Of a stretch of 64,000 nucleotides of DNA, positions 20,454 to 33,725 are shown one piece after another. A program made the position numbers and the translations under genes. A model generated the notes under the pieces. That model saw only the letters and a list, made by a program, of their open reading frames with translations. It ran no database searches and was not told where the DNA came from. Origin of the DNA: Rhinopomastus cyanomelas (lineage: Eukaryota; Chordata; Aves; Bucerotiformes; Rhinopomastidae); assembly GCA_013400115.1 (NCBI GenBank), contig VXBP01005608.1, positions 104,022 through 168,021 on the forward strand. Reading direction: 5' to 3'. Position 1 is the first letter of the stretch. Every line of letters begins with the position of its first letter.

Positions 20454-23294
20454 CCTCAGTGCTAGCTGGTGGTCTGCATTCTGCGTCATGGTCCCATTTC
20501 AAGCTCATATTTTTGCAAGTTGACTATACATGGAGATGGGTAATTGCATCTTCCTTTGAAGTATGTAGGAAATACTTTGTTGGGAAATTTGGAACTGACA
20601 TCATTTGTGATGATAATTTGAAAGATAATTTGCACTGGATCATGAAGCTAATATGTTCCTTTATCATTCTTTTCTACTATTTAAAAAAAAAACCAAAATC
20701 AGGGCTTATCAGGTAATATGACTTCAGGTTTTTTATTGTCTTTTAAATGTTACATCTAGCTGAGGAGTTGAGGATTCTAATCCTTTGAGAATTTCTGCTT
20801 TTTCTACTCTTAGGCTGATTTTGTCTTTTATGGAAGTTGAAATTCCTCTGATCACATGTATTAAAGGAGTGAGAACTGGAAGACAGTTCCTGGTATGATA
20901 CAGAAAAAATGCATGCACTTGCAGGAAGGAGGTGACTCATCCTTTAGTCACCTTGTTCTGAGCTTATACCAGGATTCAATATTGCAAAGTAGAGCACACA
21001 AGTTCAGCTAATGTCTGGAGACACTCGCTAGGAGCAATGACTTTTCATTCTGGATTTCCTGTCTTGGGTGGGTTTTAGTCTGACCACTTATGTTATTTTA
21101 ATGGAGATATTTCTATCTAATTTCCTTTGGGTTTCTTCCAAACCATTAAAAAAAACCTAACCAAAAACAAACAGAAAGGGGGGTATTAATAATAAATTAT
21201 GCCTGAGACTTCTTCAAACGTGATCAATGTTAATGGGATCATTGAGACTCCTCTCCAGAGATCAGAATTACTCTTTAGAGCTGCTACAGAGAGCGTTTTC
21301 CCTGACTGTTAAGTATGAAGTGTAGTACACTACGGTTTGCTTATGTTACCGGTGTCAGTGATGCTTTAACAGCTGGATCATTAACATTAGAGACTGTCCC
21401 TTCCAACGTAAAACTTTTTATCTTATTAAAAATATATATTCCTTTTTTTGCTTCGTTTTTTAAAAAGAAATATATTTTTGTGTGGTAGACAACCATGGAA
21501 TGTTTAACTATCTTTGAAAGGAAAAAATTGAGATGTTCAAAATACTTCTCCTTGGAGATTTTTTAATCTTACGCAGTGTTAATTAACGGATCCTCATCAA
21601 ATGTCAGAAAACAGTGTATTTGCCATCCAAGGTGTGATGCATGTGTCTCATCAAGCCATGGTACATGGGATTTGTCTCTCCTGAACTGCTATGATACCGT
21701 TAGAGTTTGAGAATTCGCATTGTAAGTCAACCCGGACGACAAAAGCTGTTTCAAATATTTGGTTTAAAAAGCGAAGATCAGAACAGATGCTTTCTCCATG
21801 GTTTTGGTGTGGTATATATCTGTCTCTTTGTTGTCATCACTAAAGAGGTTTTCAATCTTGTTACCTTCATATTTCAAATTGGGAAATATAATGTGAGTAA
21901 CTGCACATGTAATAATTGTCTTTGAATTAAGAATGAAGTAGAAATATAATTTAATCATCTGAGGTGTCTTTCCCAGGAATATCCATCAATTAAACTTACA
22001 TAGTTCATCCATCATTTGGCCTGTGAAATTTGTCCTGGTTTCTGATTACCTTTAAGTATGCCCAAGTCTGAAGTGAAATATCGGGGCATTTGTAATGCTG
22101 TCCAAAACCCAACCTGGGAAGAGTGTAATAGGAAAGACGTGCCAGTGCCCACATCGCAGGGCTGAAGGGCTTTGGAATGCCTTCTGCCAGTCTGCTGAAT
22201 AGGCCATTGTGATGCGATTTGTTGGATTTTTAGAAGTATTTCCTCCGGGTGACAGAAATCTGCAAGGGGAAACCTTCAGAAAGGCTCGAAGCTTGCAGGT
22301 CTTGGCAAGCCCTGAAGAATGTGCCTGGGGTGTGTGTGCACAGCAGTGTGGAAGAGAGCAGTGGTACCAGCCTCATCCATATCCACCACATTGGTGTTTT
22401 CCTTCTGGTTACCGTACACAGCACATATGTAATATTTTAATGGCCAAATGTCTTCACAATATAGAAAATCCCTAGAAGTTTTTATTCATCTTGCAGAGTT
22501 GCAATAGTTGGGAGTATTTTGAAGCTCTGATGTCATGCCCATCTCATTTAATGAGGGCATATTTTTTCAGGGCTAAGCCATCGAAGAAGCTGAGGCAGCA
22601 CAGATGAGAAGCACCAAGCGATTTCCATTGAAAATTAGGCTGTTGACAAAAGTTTAAGGGAATTGAAATGAAGTCTGAAATATCCTTCCTGCCTTCACCA
22701 GGATGTTTGGAAGCCCTAGGGTGCTACAGACTGTGAAAGATTTGTAATTAGCGGCTCACTAATGAAAGGCTCAGAACTAAAGCTTTTTACATTGAAGGGA
22801 CTGCTACATCCTGCAGGTTTTACTTTGAGGTTTTAAGAAAAACTGACTGTGTCAGAGGGCATATCTAGCAAGTTATACTGAGACAGTGACAGCATTGTTT
22901 AAGTACTTAGTCTGGGCTTAAATGTGTGCTGGCCAAATCCCTTCCAGTGCTTGTCCCTGCTCTGCAGCAGTGGGCCACCTTCCTGTCACCCTGCCAGCCA
23001 CGTAGGGGTGATGGTGTGGGCTGTCCTGTGGATGGCTAATGAAGTATTTTCTGTCAAAAATACCATGTCATGTCTAACAGGAGATGAAATGAGGATCAGT
23101 TTCTGTAAACATGAACTGTTACAATTCCTCTCTGTGCCCATTAAAAGGTAGGGTAGCCTTTCTTTGCTGAATTTTTGGCTTTTTCTGCAGGGTTTGGTAA
23201 CAGTCAAAGCAAGTCTCATACAGCAACTCTGTCACATGTAAGTGCTTTGGATTTGAAGAGAGCAACTCTCTTCTGTTTTGCTTTTGCTGTTTTC
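20454..23294. other. Unannotated AT-rich DNA
   Basis: No recognised gene, repeat or RNA. A-runs occur around 20685 and 21150. Short overlapping frames such as those at 22209-22475 have no family features. Confidence 0.6.
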
Positions 23295-23350
23295 ATAGAA
23301 TCATAGAATCATTAGGGATTGGGAGGGACCTTGAAAGATCATCTAGTCCA
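23295..23350 (-). mobile_element. Ultra-truncated antisense CR1 tail
   Basis: CATAGAATCATAGAATCATT, then AGGGATTGGGAGGGACC and GATCATCTAGTCCA, match only the last ~55 bases of CR1 and end abruptly at TATAAAG. Two terminal octamers are kept. Low divergence indicates a recent insertion. Confidence 0.9.
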
Positions 23351-24795
23351 TATAAAGAAAAAGTAGATGACTCCATTAAAAAGAATTCAATCAGCTGTCA
23401 GTCAGCTTCTTCTGTTCACAAACCTTACATAGTTATTATGGACTATTCTGAAATTTCCACACTTGCTTGATTTTGATTTATTATATGCTGAAATATAGTA
23501 TTTCACCTGTAAAAAGCAAGACTAGAGACACGTAATGTATAGTTTACTCCTAAGATGAGAAGGGCTTTCTCTCATCAAATACAAGTATTAACAGATGTCA
23601 GAGAATAAACCAATAGCACAATGTTTTAGATTCTGTTCTCAAACATTTATACAAGGAGAGATACAGTTTCAGAAGTGCAGACTGAAATAAAATTATGATG
23701 GAAGTGACTATTTTGATTAGAACTTACATTTCTCCTTCTAACGGAAAATGTCGTGCTGTCACTTCTCTGGATTTCCTGCCAACACAAAAAATGGAATCTG
23801 TTATAAAGACAGTAAATTTGATATCCTGTAAAAAAACATTGTCTCATGGACAGCTGTGTTCTGGTACATTCTTGTATATCTCTGTGTGAAGTCTGAATCC
23901 AGATGAATATGGAAAGAAAAGAGGAATTATGTATTTTCCCTTAAGAGCCAGTAAACTGGTAGGTACTGTGACTCCACCTTTGATTTTTTTAATGGCCACA
24001 ACAAATGTTTGGGCATACGAGAGGATATTTTTTTAATGGGACTAAACAGTGAAATAACTTGCTTCTTCCTGAGAATAAGCATGACCAAGAATCCTAAGTC
24101 TTTCAATTCTTCTGCTGAGTGCAGTAGAGAGGAATGCCGCCCTGACTCGGGACCAAATACACAACTTTGCCATATCCCAGATTTAGCAGCTGCTTCAAAG
24201 ATACATCAAACCTTTCATGCTATGCATGGGAGCTGCAGCAATTTGTCTAAAGGTGGCAGATCTGAGATGTGACAGGTATTAAAAAGGAAAGGCTAAGTGC
24301 AGAAGCATATTTTTATTCAACTGTCTTTCTACATGGGTCGTGAGAGGCAAACCCATTCATTCCCTCAGTACATCACCAAGTTAAATATAAGCAAGGCCGC
24401 TTTTTTCTACCTTTTAATATTATCTCAACCAACAGTCATTGAGGTAGTCTAAAGCCTTCCAAAACCAATTTTTCTAAATTAAAAAGCACCATGTATTGCC
24501 TAATATGAGTGTCTTGTGGTTACAATACTGTCATAAATAGCAACTTTACTGCTGCAGCAGCTGGCTTCCCTCAATGCTGTCTCTGCTGCACCAACTTCAG
24601 AAAGTGTAAGTCCAATGGCTTTTAATTACTTTTATTAATAAAGAAATAAATAAAAGTAAGGGGAGAAGTGATGGGATATTACTGTGTAAGTCAGTGGACT
24701 TCATTACACTCTGATTAGTTAGATGCAGAGGAATGAAAAGGACATTTGTGTAAGCAAAGAAATGCTCTGATTTCTGAATAAACCAGCAGCTTGAG
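23351..24795. other. Unannotated AT-rich DNA
   Basis: No gene, repeat family or RNA recognised. Confidence 0.6.
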
Positions 24796-24863
24796 TCATG
24801 AAACATGAAGGTTTGGAGAGACCTAAAAAATCATTAAGTCCAAATGAGATCATCAAGTTCAAG
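24796..24863 (-). mobile_element. Possible very old antisense CR1 tail
   Basis: TCATGAAACATGAAGGTTTG, then GAGAGACCTAAAAAATCATT and AAGTCCAA, resemble the reversed CR1 end (TCATAGAATCATAGAA..GGTTTGGAAGGGACCT..ATCATTAAGTCCAA). A second similar phrase, ATCATCAAGTTCAA, follows directly. The match is short and diverged, so this is tentative. Confidence 0.4.
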
Positions 24864-27800
24864 TTGAAAATAAAGGGCAAAATAATCTGTAGTACTGAAT
24901 GCTCACTTTTCAGAAATAATGTACAGAATGTACAGGCTGGTAAGTACTGCAAATACCCAGCAAGAGTGCTAGAGTCATTAAGCTGTAAGGTACCTACCAG
25001 CATCAAAGAGGAAAGGCCTTTAGTGATCTTAATGTCTTTGTCCTCCCAAGAACTCCTGAGTATGTCCTCAAGGCTCAAGAAAGAAAAGTTTTTGTCCTCC
25101 TCTTCTTACAAGCAAAATCTAACTATTTGCTTTAGCAACTGAAGGCTCCAGAGAACAATCAGAGAGTGAAGAGTTGTTGTTCCAGAATCAAATTCTAAAA
25201 GCCATCTTGGAGAAATGGGTTTCATCCCTGTGAGATATCAAGGTTGCTTCAGCAGGGTTAAAGGAACATTTCTCTACTGTCCTTGATGGAGACAACCATC
25301 TCAGCCCCGGCTTTAGCCTTTCAGCCTTAATTTGAAACGAGACCTGTAGATCAAAATTTAAGAAGGGAATAATTACTATCACTGAAGGCAATCAGATGAG
25401 TGTTGTAATAGAATTTCCCTAACATTATAAATTGTATCAGATATTATTACCTCAGAACGGAGTCCATGAAGAACTTTTCAGGAAGAATCAAAATTAATTT
25501 ATAAAATCTGTAATTAAAATGCTGAGGATTAAATCAGTGCTTGAGGTCTTCCATGACTGCACAATCCTTCTCGTACGTTTTTGCATAATATTCAAATTAT
25601 TCTTTTCTTTTCTTAAATATGACTCTCAAAAAGAGAGAAAAAAATCTAACAGATCAATTCTTCTTTCTGTCTTCCTAGATATTTTCCTCTTCATATTCCT
25701 GTTAAATTAGGGGCCCTGATAACTGTCTTTTCTCTGCTTGAAGTGTTTAAAGGGAGATTGTAAGGGGGAGAATCTGTAGGCTGCAAAGGAGCAAAATAAT
25801 CTGAGTTGATGTATCAACTATTTAATATTTTTAAAGTTCTATTTTGTAGAGAATTTGCTAGTTAGAAACCTGACTGAAGGAATACTAACTTTATACACAT
25901 TACTCTGCCTTTCTTGGCCTTCAGTTTTACTGTTGTCATGAACCAGTTTTTTGCTGAAATCATGCTTCAGCAGGCTTCTATAATTGTGGGCTCCCAGCAT
26001 TAGCGTATGATCTGCTAATTAATCATAGTAAGTGACTTGTCAAAATTAATGGGCTACGTACTTCAGACCTTAAGAGACTTGTAGGAATGAACTTCCTACA
26101 GAAAGCTCCAAACTGGATGTTCTGTCCTCCTTGTTAAGTGATGCCTCTTTGCTAACTGTAGGCAATACAAACCTCCTCACTCGCTGAGCTTGAGTTAAAC
26201 TCCATCTAAGCTGGTTTTCTGAATTGTCATTCCCAAATCATTAATTGGGACATTCAATACTGGGGTTTTACAGTCAGGGAACATTATTAATTTCAGCTGT
26301 ACCATTCTGTACTCCAGTCCACATTATCTGATGGCCAGACACCAAAAGATTCTTGGGAACTCTATTTTCACTGGGTGTTTCAAGCATGTCAGTGACTTTG
26401 ATTCCTAGGGCTCTGTGATCAGCACCTTTGAGAACAGTGCACAATGCCTTCTATTTCTGATGTGAAAAGTCTTAGAATGAGAGTAAATTGCTCTTGCTGT
26501 TTTTGCATATGGTTCATTATTTCTGTTCTTCCCTCCCTTTTTATTTCTCATTGCAGCCAAAACCCTTCCAAAGGGATGAAAGGAATGGTGAGTGGCATCT
26601 TATGGCTCTCAGCTTTACCACATGAATGACTCAAGCATGAGGAATGTCAGTGCCCTAACAGTTGGCAGTCTCCCACCTCAAAGACTGAGCAATTCGGTAT
26701 AATAGGCTGAGCAGCCTCAGCTGCCATTGTGCCTGGGATTTTGCCTGAACTGTTAAATCTAGGACTTTCACTTGGCACTTCATGCTGCTGCTGCCTCTGG
26801 GCCAGTCAATTGAACAAACCACAGTCTGAAAGCTTGAAATGAGTTGTGTTCCTGCAGGATGTTAACAGAAGAGCAAAGTTCTGTCTATTTTAAAAAATGC
26901 CCAGTGTATATGCACAAGGGAAATAGGACAGGAGCAATCATACTAAATAAAATTACATTGTACTACAACTTCACTTTCCATTTTAATTTTACATAAAACA
27001 AAGATACAGTAGAGTTGTCTTAACAAACTTTACAGGTATATTGTCAGCCATAAAGGTCCATCATACAGCAGAACCTTTTACTATGTGTTGGCTATTTCTA
27101 ATGATGCCGTTTAGACACAACTGTAGTGCATTCCTCTTGATCTTAAAAATATTGTTAATTCTGTTTATATTAATAGCTGGAGGCTTTTCAGAGGCAGAAT
27201 GGCAATTCTGGGAAGATGGTCTTTACAACAGTATATCACCCTCCATCGTGTCAGCATTAAATAATTTATAGCAAGGGAGAATATATCCTGTCTTATACAA
27301 GCACATAACTTAGCATCTGATATTGTCCTGAGTCAAAATATCTCTAATATATTTCGTTTGTGATTCTGGCAAATCTACTTTTTTATAAACAGATTCACAT
27401 AGTTAGATTGCTGCCACAAGTCTGTGCTCTTTTCATCATCTTTTACTGTTACATTATGTCTTTTGCACTGGTACAGAAGGTTTTAGCCTAATTTCGGTGG
27501 GAAACGTAGCCATTTGCATATCTCTAACGGAGTGCTTACTGACAGAACTACAACTGGCCAAAAATGCTGCACTACAAGTGCAAAGGATTTGCTTTATGCT
27601 AATGTAGTGTTATGGCTTGGAGTTTTTTGTGCAAAATGACTTCCACAGAATTGGTGGAAACAACAAACTCAAATGTTGTTTTTAATACAACTAAACCATC
27701 ATCCAGCCTCTGTGTAAATCGCAAGGAGATGAGCAGATCCTTGAAAGTGCTGTGTTCTCCATCCAGTGCATCTAAGGGAGTACTTATATTCAAATTTTGT

Positions 27801-30352
27801 TTCATCCTCTTAGTATGAATTCCTGTCACTACCAAATGGTAAACAAAAACAGATGTCAGGCTCACTTTAGAAAAAGTGGTGATCTTGCAGTTAGAAATCT
27901 GCACAAACTACTTCTGAGAGCAGGGGTCTGATATAATTCTGTCCACCTCTTTTCAAATGAATGTTTTTATGTCAAAAATGCCTTTTGTACCCTTAAGTCT
28001 TCACAGAACAAAGCAGCCAAAAATAAATAAATAAGGGAAAAAACCATGGTGGAAATATCAAATCCATTAGGATGAAGAACTTTGAGAATGTCTAGTTAGT
28101 TAAGGGTATTTGTCTATTAAGAAGTGAAGAGAAAGGAACATCTGGCCATTAAAATAAGATGAGCGGGCTATGGAATAAATTTATATAAATAAGTCTAGCT
28201 TAAAAAGCAGAACAGTTGTGTGCTTTGCTACTAAACAGATTTTGTGGCAGCACTGCAACCTTGCCAAGTAAATGAAAGCCAACGATCAAGTCTTTAAGTA
28301 CATACCTTAATGTCTTAAGAGCATTACAGGCTTACAGAGGAAGAAAGCTTATGAAAGCGCTGACCTTCATCCGCGTTCTGAAAGACATGGAAGTGAGTGA
28401 AAACAAGACTTTTTGCAACATCAGAAAACAGTACTGTGGAGCAAAGAAAATGATGTGAATGCAGATACTGTAGCAAAAGTTTATAATATGGCCTTTCATT
28501 ACTCATGAAATCATAATAGATGGCATTTTGTAGTCTTCTATGAAGAGATCCGAGGCATTCTCAGGCACAGAAAGCATTCTATAAGAGCACAGTCAGCGGA
28601 ACAGAGTTCATATTTACAATGGAAATAGCATTTTCCTCTCTATTCATTAATACAGAGGGAAAGTTTACCAGTTTAATGGTATTTAGCAAAAAAAGTTCTG
28701 TTTTCTCTTCTGAGGTTCCAAGCTGAACTGTGAATACTGAGTTCATGTCTGCATTAGCTGCTTGGTTTGTTCCCTGTCCCGTTCTGTTGGTTCACCACGG
28801 CACAGCAGAGGATTGCTGCACTCCTCTTGGAGGGAAATGACCACTTTGGCCAGACACCTCAAAACCTCAGATATGTTTTGAATGATACTTTATCTGAGGC
28901 TCATTTGGCCCCCTCAGTGCAGCCCACAAGGAACGCTAGACCAATGCTATGCAGAGCACATATGACCAGTCTGTATAGAATACTCTGTAGGCAACCATCC
29001 ATGAGCACTTCAGATTCCCTGTACCTGGTATCCCAGGTACGCCCCCTCAAGCAGATGATTAAACATAGTCTTGGAAATTGCATGGCATCATCATGGCCCT
29101 TAACACAATCATGGTGGCTGCACAGCTAAGAAAAAACTAAAAAGGCTGATTTTCCTTGTTGTTGATGGTGTTATGTCCTCTAAGCAGCAGAGGGAACGTC
29201 TTAACAGTGGCAAGGTGTATCTCTTTCTAATGAATGAAGCGGGTTATTCTTTCAGTGGTGGATCTACTGAGATTTGGGTGTCTAATGTACTTGATAGTCT
29301 TAATGACTTAGCGCTTAATGGCACTGCACATCCTGCACATGTGCTTTGCCTTTGGACTAAAGAAATCATGCTGTATGAAAAATAGGTATCTGAAGCAGTT
29401 TGAAGAAAAAAGTTTCTTTTTTGTTAAGGAAATTGTTGCCTTAAGGCAACTGACTCAGTGAGGAAGATCTTGAACTTTGGATATTCCATAGTTACTACCT
29501 TAAATCAGTGTAGATTTTATGGGTTTGGTAAGTGATTAACTACTAAAGAGAAAAACCTGGAACAATGTGAAGCAAGAAAATATTGAAATTAATGTCTATT
29601 TGACGCTCTGGTAGAGTACACACAAAAATGTGTACTGCAATTTTCTTATTAATTGAGAGCAATGAAGGATGCTTTTTGTTATGTCTAGCTGTTTAAATAG
29701 TAAAATTAATAAACAAGTGTTGTGTTTTACTGCAAGGTCTGAATCCACTTTGCCTTACTTAGCTCACTGGGTCTACTTCAGTGAGCAGAGTGAGTAAGCA
29801 GCAATGACCATGTTTTTCGAGAAACAGAGCAGTTGAGTGAAATTAGAAGTGAAGTATGTTAACTCCCAGAAAACTAATAACACTCAGGTTTCTTGGTCTA
29901 CTGTGTTCTGTAATGCAAATTTATCTATCAAAGAGAGGAATGCAGTGCAATTAAAAAGTGATTAAGAAAGCAAACAAAACTTCTGCGATCAAATTACATC
30001 ACCAGCCCACCAAACATTTAAATTAATCTTCAAAGGCTCCTCTCAGATGAAGCCATTCTGAGATTTTAAATATACAAGCTAAGAATAGGAACGGAAAATC
30101 AGTGGGCTGTTTCAAACTACTAAGTGTTGCCTTGACATATAATTCAGTCTTTTTGAATTAAATATATCTCCTATTACGTTTGATTTTTTAGCAGATTTTT
30201 CTGCAGAGTTCCATTTCCTGAGGAGTTGTGACTTTGCAGAAAATGGTGAAAGGGATGGTCATTCTAGTGGTTTTGCTTATTATCCATAGACTGAACATAT
30301 TTCAGATCAACTTTGAAGAAAGAATGTTGAGAGCTGGAGACTTGAGAGCCAG
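24864..30352. other. Unannotated AT-rich DNA
   Basis: The longest stretch with no recognisable element. The frame at 28767-29129 (120 codons) was inspected and has no family features. No splice-bounded exon was convincing. Confidence 0.55.
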
Positions 30353-30483
30353 GAAAATATGTATGTGTGTGTGTATAGATATAGATACAGATGCAGATAT
30401 AGATATATCTGTCTCCATTATGGAGCCTGAGATAGATAGAGAGATAGATAGACAGACAGACAGACAAACACTATGGAGCCTGA
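30353..30483. repeat. Compound microsatellite (TG, GATA, GACA)
   Basis: A (TG)n stretch at 30361-30374 is followed by GATATA/GATACAG-type repeats, then GATA repeats from 30431 and four GACA units near 30450-30466. The 12-mer TATGGAGCCTGA stands at 30419-30430 and again at 30472-30483, so the GATA/GACA block lies between two copies of one phrase. Confidence 0.85.
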
Positions 30484-31640
30484 TGCAAAAAGTATTGAAC
30501 ACTAGAACACATGGCCAAAGAGAGTGCTGGAGTGTGTGGTTGTTCTGAGATGGATCTGAGATTCATTGTCTCGGCTATGGCAGCACTATGTCATCACTGA
30601 TTCTCTTATCTTGGACAACTGTTTAATTCTTGATAATTCCTCTCCTCCATCATAAAGGATTGACATTTTCATGTTTAGGTTCAATTTTCAAAGACATTAA
30701 GTAGTAAATAATAGAGTTTTCTTTAAATAATGGACTGAATCTGTACTGAGCTGCAATGTGAGCACAGGCTATATTTGGAGTAAACAGTGTAATCAATGAA
30801 ATTATTGCTCATTAGGAAGTTGTAGCTTTGATCATGTTCCATGCATTCTTAATCCTCTAATTTACATGTTCTAGACATTATTTTTTTCAGATTATGAGAC
30901 ACATGTTATCACTGTGCCCCAAAGAGATGAAGCCAGAGATCACAGAGATCTGTTCTGTGGAGATGAATAGATAAACTGTGATTAGGCTGTAACAGAAGAA
31001 TATGGCAGATTATTTATGAGGTTTACATGGAATGAAATATTGGGTTAAGTTAAAACAAATTGCATTTCTAAAACTGAAGAAGTAAAATAAAAATAATACA
31101 AGCATTTAGGAGAGAAAATAAATGGAAGGAGTACTTTTAAGAAACTTCTGAACTCTTGAGACATGACCCAAATGAAAGACAAATGCTCAGAATCGATGAG
31201 TTCGGGAATACAAACACGACCACTTGAGTTCTGACATTAAATTATTATTCGATTATATTAGGATTTATGAGTCATATAAGACCTGGTGATTGTATGATAT
31301 ATTGCCAATTGGACACAAGTGACATAACAGAGCTTGCTAAACCCTGCCTGGTTTTATTTCTAATAATTTTGTAACTTCATAAAATATTTAAAGAAATATA
31401 GGAAATCCTACAATGCATTGCCATGTTGGATTTGACCCTGTATCCAAGTATTTTAATGGAAAAAGCCCCAGAAGCAGAATTCTGAAGCAGAACATGTTTT
31501 TTTAAACAGATAGAGGAAAAGTGATGGGAAGTTATCCTCATTCCAGTACGATGGTGATTTTGGGGTTTTCTGACAGTGCTCATCAATATTGTCTGTTGCT
31601 GCTCTAGGCTATGACAAAGTTTGAGCAATTTATTTGAAGG
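30484..31640. other. Unannotated AT-rich DNA
   Basis: No gene or repeat family recognised. Confidence 0.55.
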
Positions 31641-31670
31641 TTTGAAGGGACCTTTAAAGGTCCCTTCAAA
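31641..31670. repeat. Perfect 30-bp palindrome
   Basis: The 30 bases are identical to their own reverse complement. The core is GGGACCTTTAAAGGTCCC, with TTTGAA on the left and TTCAAA on the right. The symmetry stops exactly at 31640 and 31671. The right half matches a CR1 tail. Confidence 0.95.
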
Positions 31671-31688
31671 GCATTCTATGATACTATG
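31651..31688 (+). mobile_element. Minimal CR1 tail joined to the palindrome
   Basis: CCTTTAAAGGTCCCTTCAA and then CATTCTATGATACTATGG read as the last ~38 bases of a CR1 with two terminal octamers, one carrying a T to A change. The left part of the palindrome is the mirror image of this tail. Confidence 0.65.
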
Positions 31689-33571
31689 GATTAGGATGCC
31701 CATCCAGATGTATTGAAGAAAAACTGGTTTCTCTTGTTTGCAGCAATAAGATTGTGTAAATGGTAACACAAGACTGGAGCAAGACATTATTCTGTTTGCT
31801 CCTAGAGAAGGACTAACAAAGTGATGGTTTACAAAGCTTCTGAGGCTCAAAGTTAACAGAAAACTCTTGATCATATCTTTTAAAATTAGTTTTTATATTT
31901 GTTCAGGTCTTGCCATCTATTTAAATGGAGCAAATAAAACCATAAAAAGGAATGGACAGTATTGAGTATGAAGAAACAAATTGACAAAATAATTGTGCTG
32001 TCGGAATATACTTGGGAGACTGAAGCTTTAAATTAATTCCAGATAATAGGGAGAATCAGGGCTAAAAAAAACAGAGACCAAGAAAGATAAATAGAGACAC
32101 ATTTGTACAAGTAGAAGTATGTAATGATAAAGAATCACTTGTGATGAGATTTCAACCCTGTATATAGAGTAAAATTAGTCTGATCAAAGTAAACTGGATT
32201 TATATCAACAGAGAAATCCTCCACCTTAACATAAATCTGTTATGAATAAATGAAAGTGCATTTCAATAATGAAATGTTATGGGAACTGTCATGAGTGGAG
32301 ATTTTATAGTATTTTCAAGGTATTTAAAGAAAAAGCAACAATAGTAAACAAATCAATACAGAAGACAAGAGACAGTAAATGAAATCCTAAGGATAATCAG
32401 AAAAAACCCTGAAGAAAAAGAAATGTGCAATAAGATTTAAGGCTTTTTTATGGCAGGGATTGTGTTTTTTTTCCCTCCTGTATGTTGATGTGCCATTAGA
32501 ATTTTGAAAGAAGAAAGACTGAAGTAATTATTTTAGGTATTTTAATTAATGCTGTAATTAATATATTTATCACAATTAAGTTAATATATTTTATATAGTA
32601 ACAATTAATTAGATGTACTTTTATATGTAAGTATTCTATTTAATTTATATTTAAGTTATATGCACAATTTACCTCTGAAAGCTGTCTTTGAAGAGGTAAA
32701 TCTGGCTTTAATGAATTCTTAATTTAATTTCAAGTATAGAGTCACTTGATGAAAGATGCTTTTTCTGAATAGTTTGAAATCCATCGGAATGTTAGGAATT
32801 AAAGCTGTAGGGTAATAAAAAAACCCGAACATAGAATTGCCAGACTGCTTTAATGGTGTGAATCTCCCCAGATTTCACCTGATTTTTGATCATGATTTAC
32901 CTTATGTGCTTTTGTTCTTTGCTAATATATAAGTGAAGGGTTGCGAAAGGATTCACCTGCACTTTGGAGGAAAAGTGTTTCACCATGACAACATTGTGGC
33001 CCGGAATATTACTCTATGTCAAGGGGGAAAAAACCAAGATAACATACCTTTTTGGCACAAACTAAGAAAGACAGTCATTCTACCTTTGAGGGTGAAAGAG
33101 TGTCTCGTGTTCATAGACATATAAGTTACTGAATCTGGAGACAAGTGCTCTCATGGCTTGTTTGAGGCTTGCACGTGGTCTTTTTGATCTTCTACTTTCT
33201 ACTGCTTTTCTAGCTCTCTTCTTGCTGCTTTGTTACAGTCCTGCCATTCCTCATAGAGGGTGGAGCTGCCTTTCTCAAGCACTGAGCACTTGCAGATCCA
33301 CTTGCACTGAACTAGATTTTTGGGGAATTTCTTCATCTTTCTAAATGAGTTTTCATCCAAATAAGAGCAACAGCAATTCCACCTAAACTAGACATGGCAA
33401 TTTGCAGAAAATGATGGTTTAGAAAACACCGGCATATGCTCTTTTAAATGGTTTCCACACTTACTAAGTGTTTTGGAGGCAAGAAAGCTTTCAGAGAAAG
33501 CCAAGCTTAAGAAGTGAGGAGCATGCAATCAGCCAGGTGACATTTTGTTACAAAAACTATGGTTGCTTTAA
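31689..33571. other. Unannotated, very AT-rich DNA
   Basis: No gene recognised. About 32520-32660 consists largely of TTAATTAAT/ATATTTTATAT-like sequence. No unit repeats regularly. Confidence 0.6.
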
Positions 33572-33725
33572 AAATAAGGAAAAGCATCTTTTATTGTGAG
33601 AGTAATCTGACAGTAGAGTAGATTGCCCAGAGACTCTGCAGAGTCTCTATCCTTTCAAGACGCTTGAAACTTGCCCAAACATGGCCTTGGGAGATTGCTC
33701 TCACTACCCCTGGTTGGAGGAGTGA
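33572..33725 (+). mobile_element. Very old CR1 3' fragment
   Basis: AAGGAAAAGCATCTTTTATT, then GATTGCCCAGAGACTCTGC, GAGTCTCTATCCTTTCAAG and CTTGAAACTTGCCCAAACAT, align in order with the CR1 ORF2 end (RKNFFTVRV..LPREVVESPSL..FK). The tail octamers are gone and indels are many. This is probably among the oldest copies here. Confidence 0.65.

Noticed and set aside
28767..29129. 120-codon open frame
   Set aside because: No recognisable motif, no splice context and no repeat support. Kept as unannotated DNA.
31377..31874. 165-codon minus-strand open frame
   Set aside because: It runs straight through the perfect palindrome and the CR1 tail, has no family features and lies in very AT-rich DNA. 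Most likely chance.
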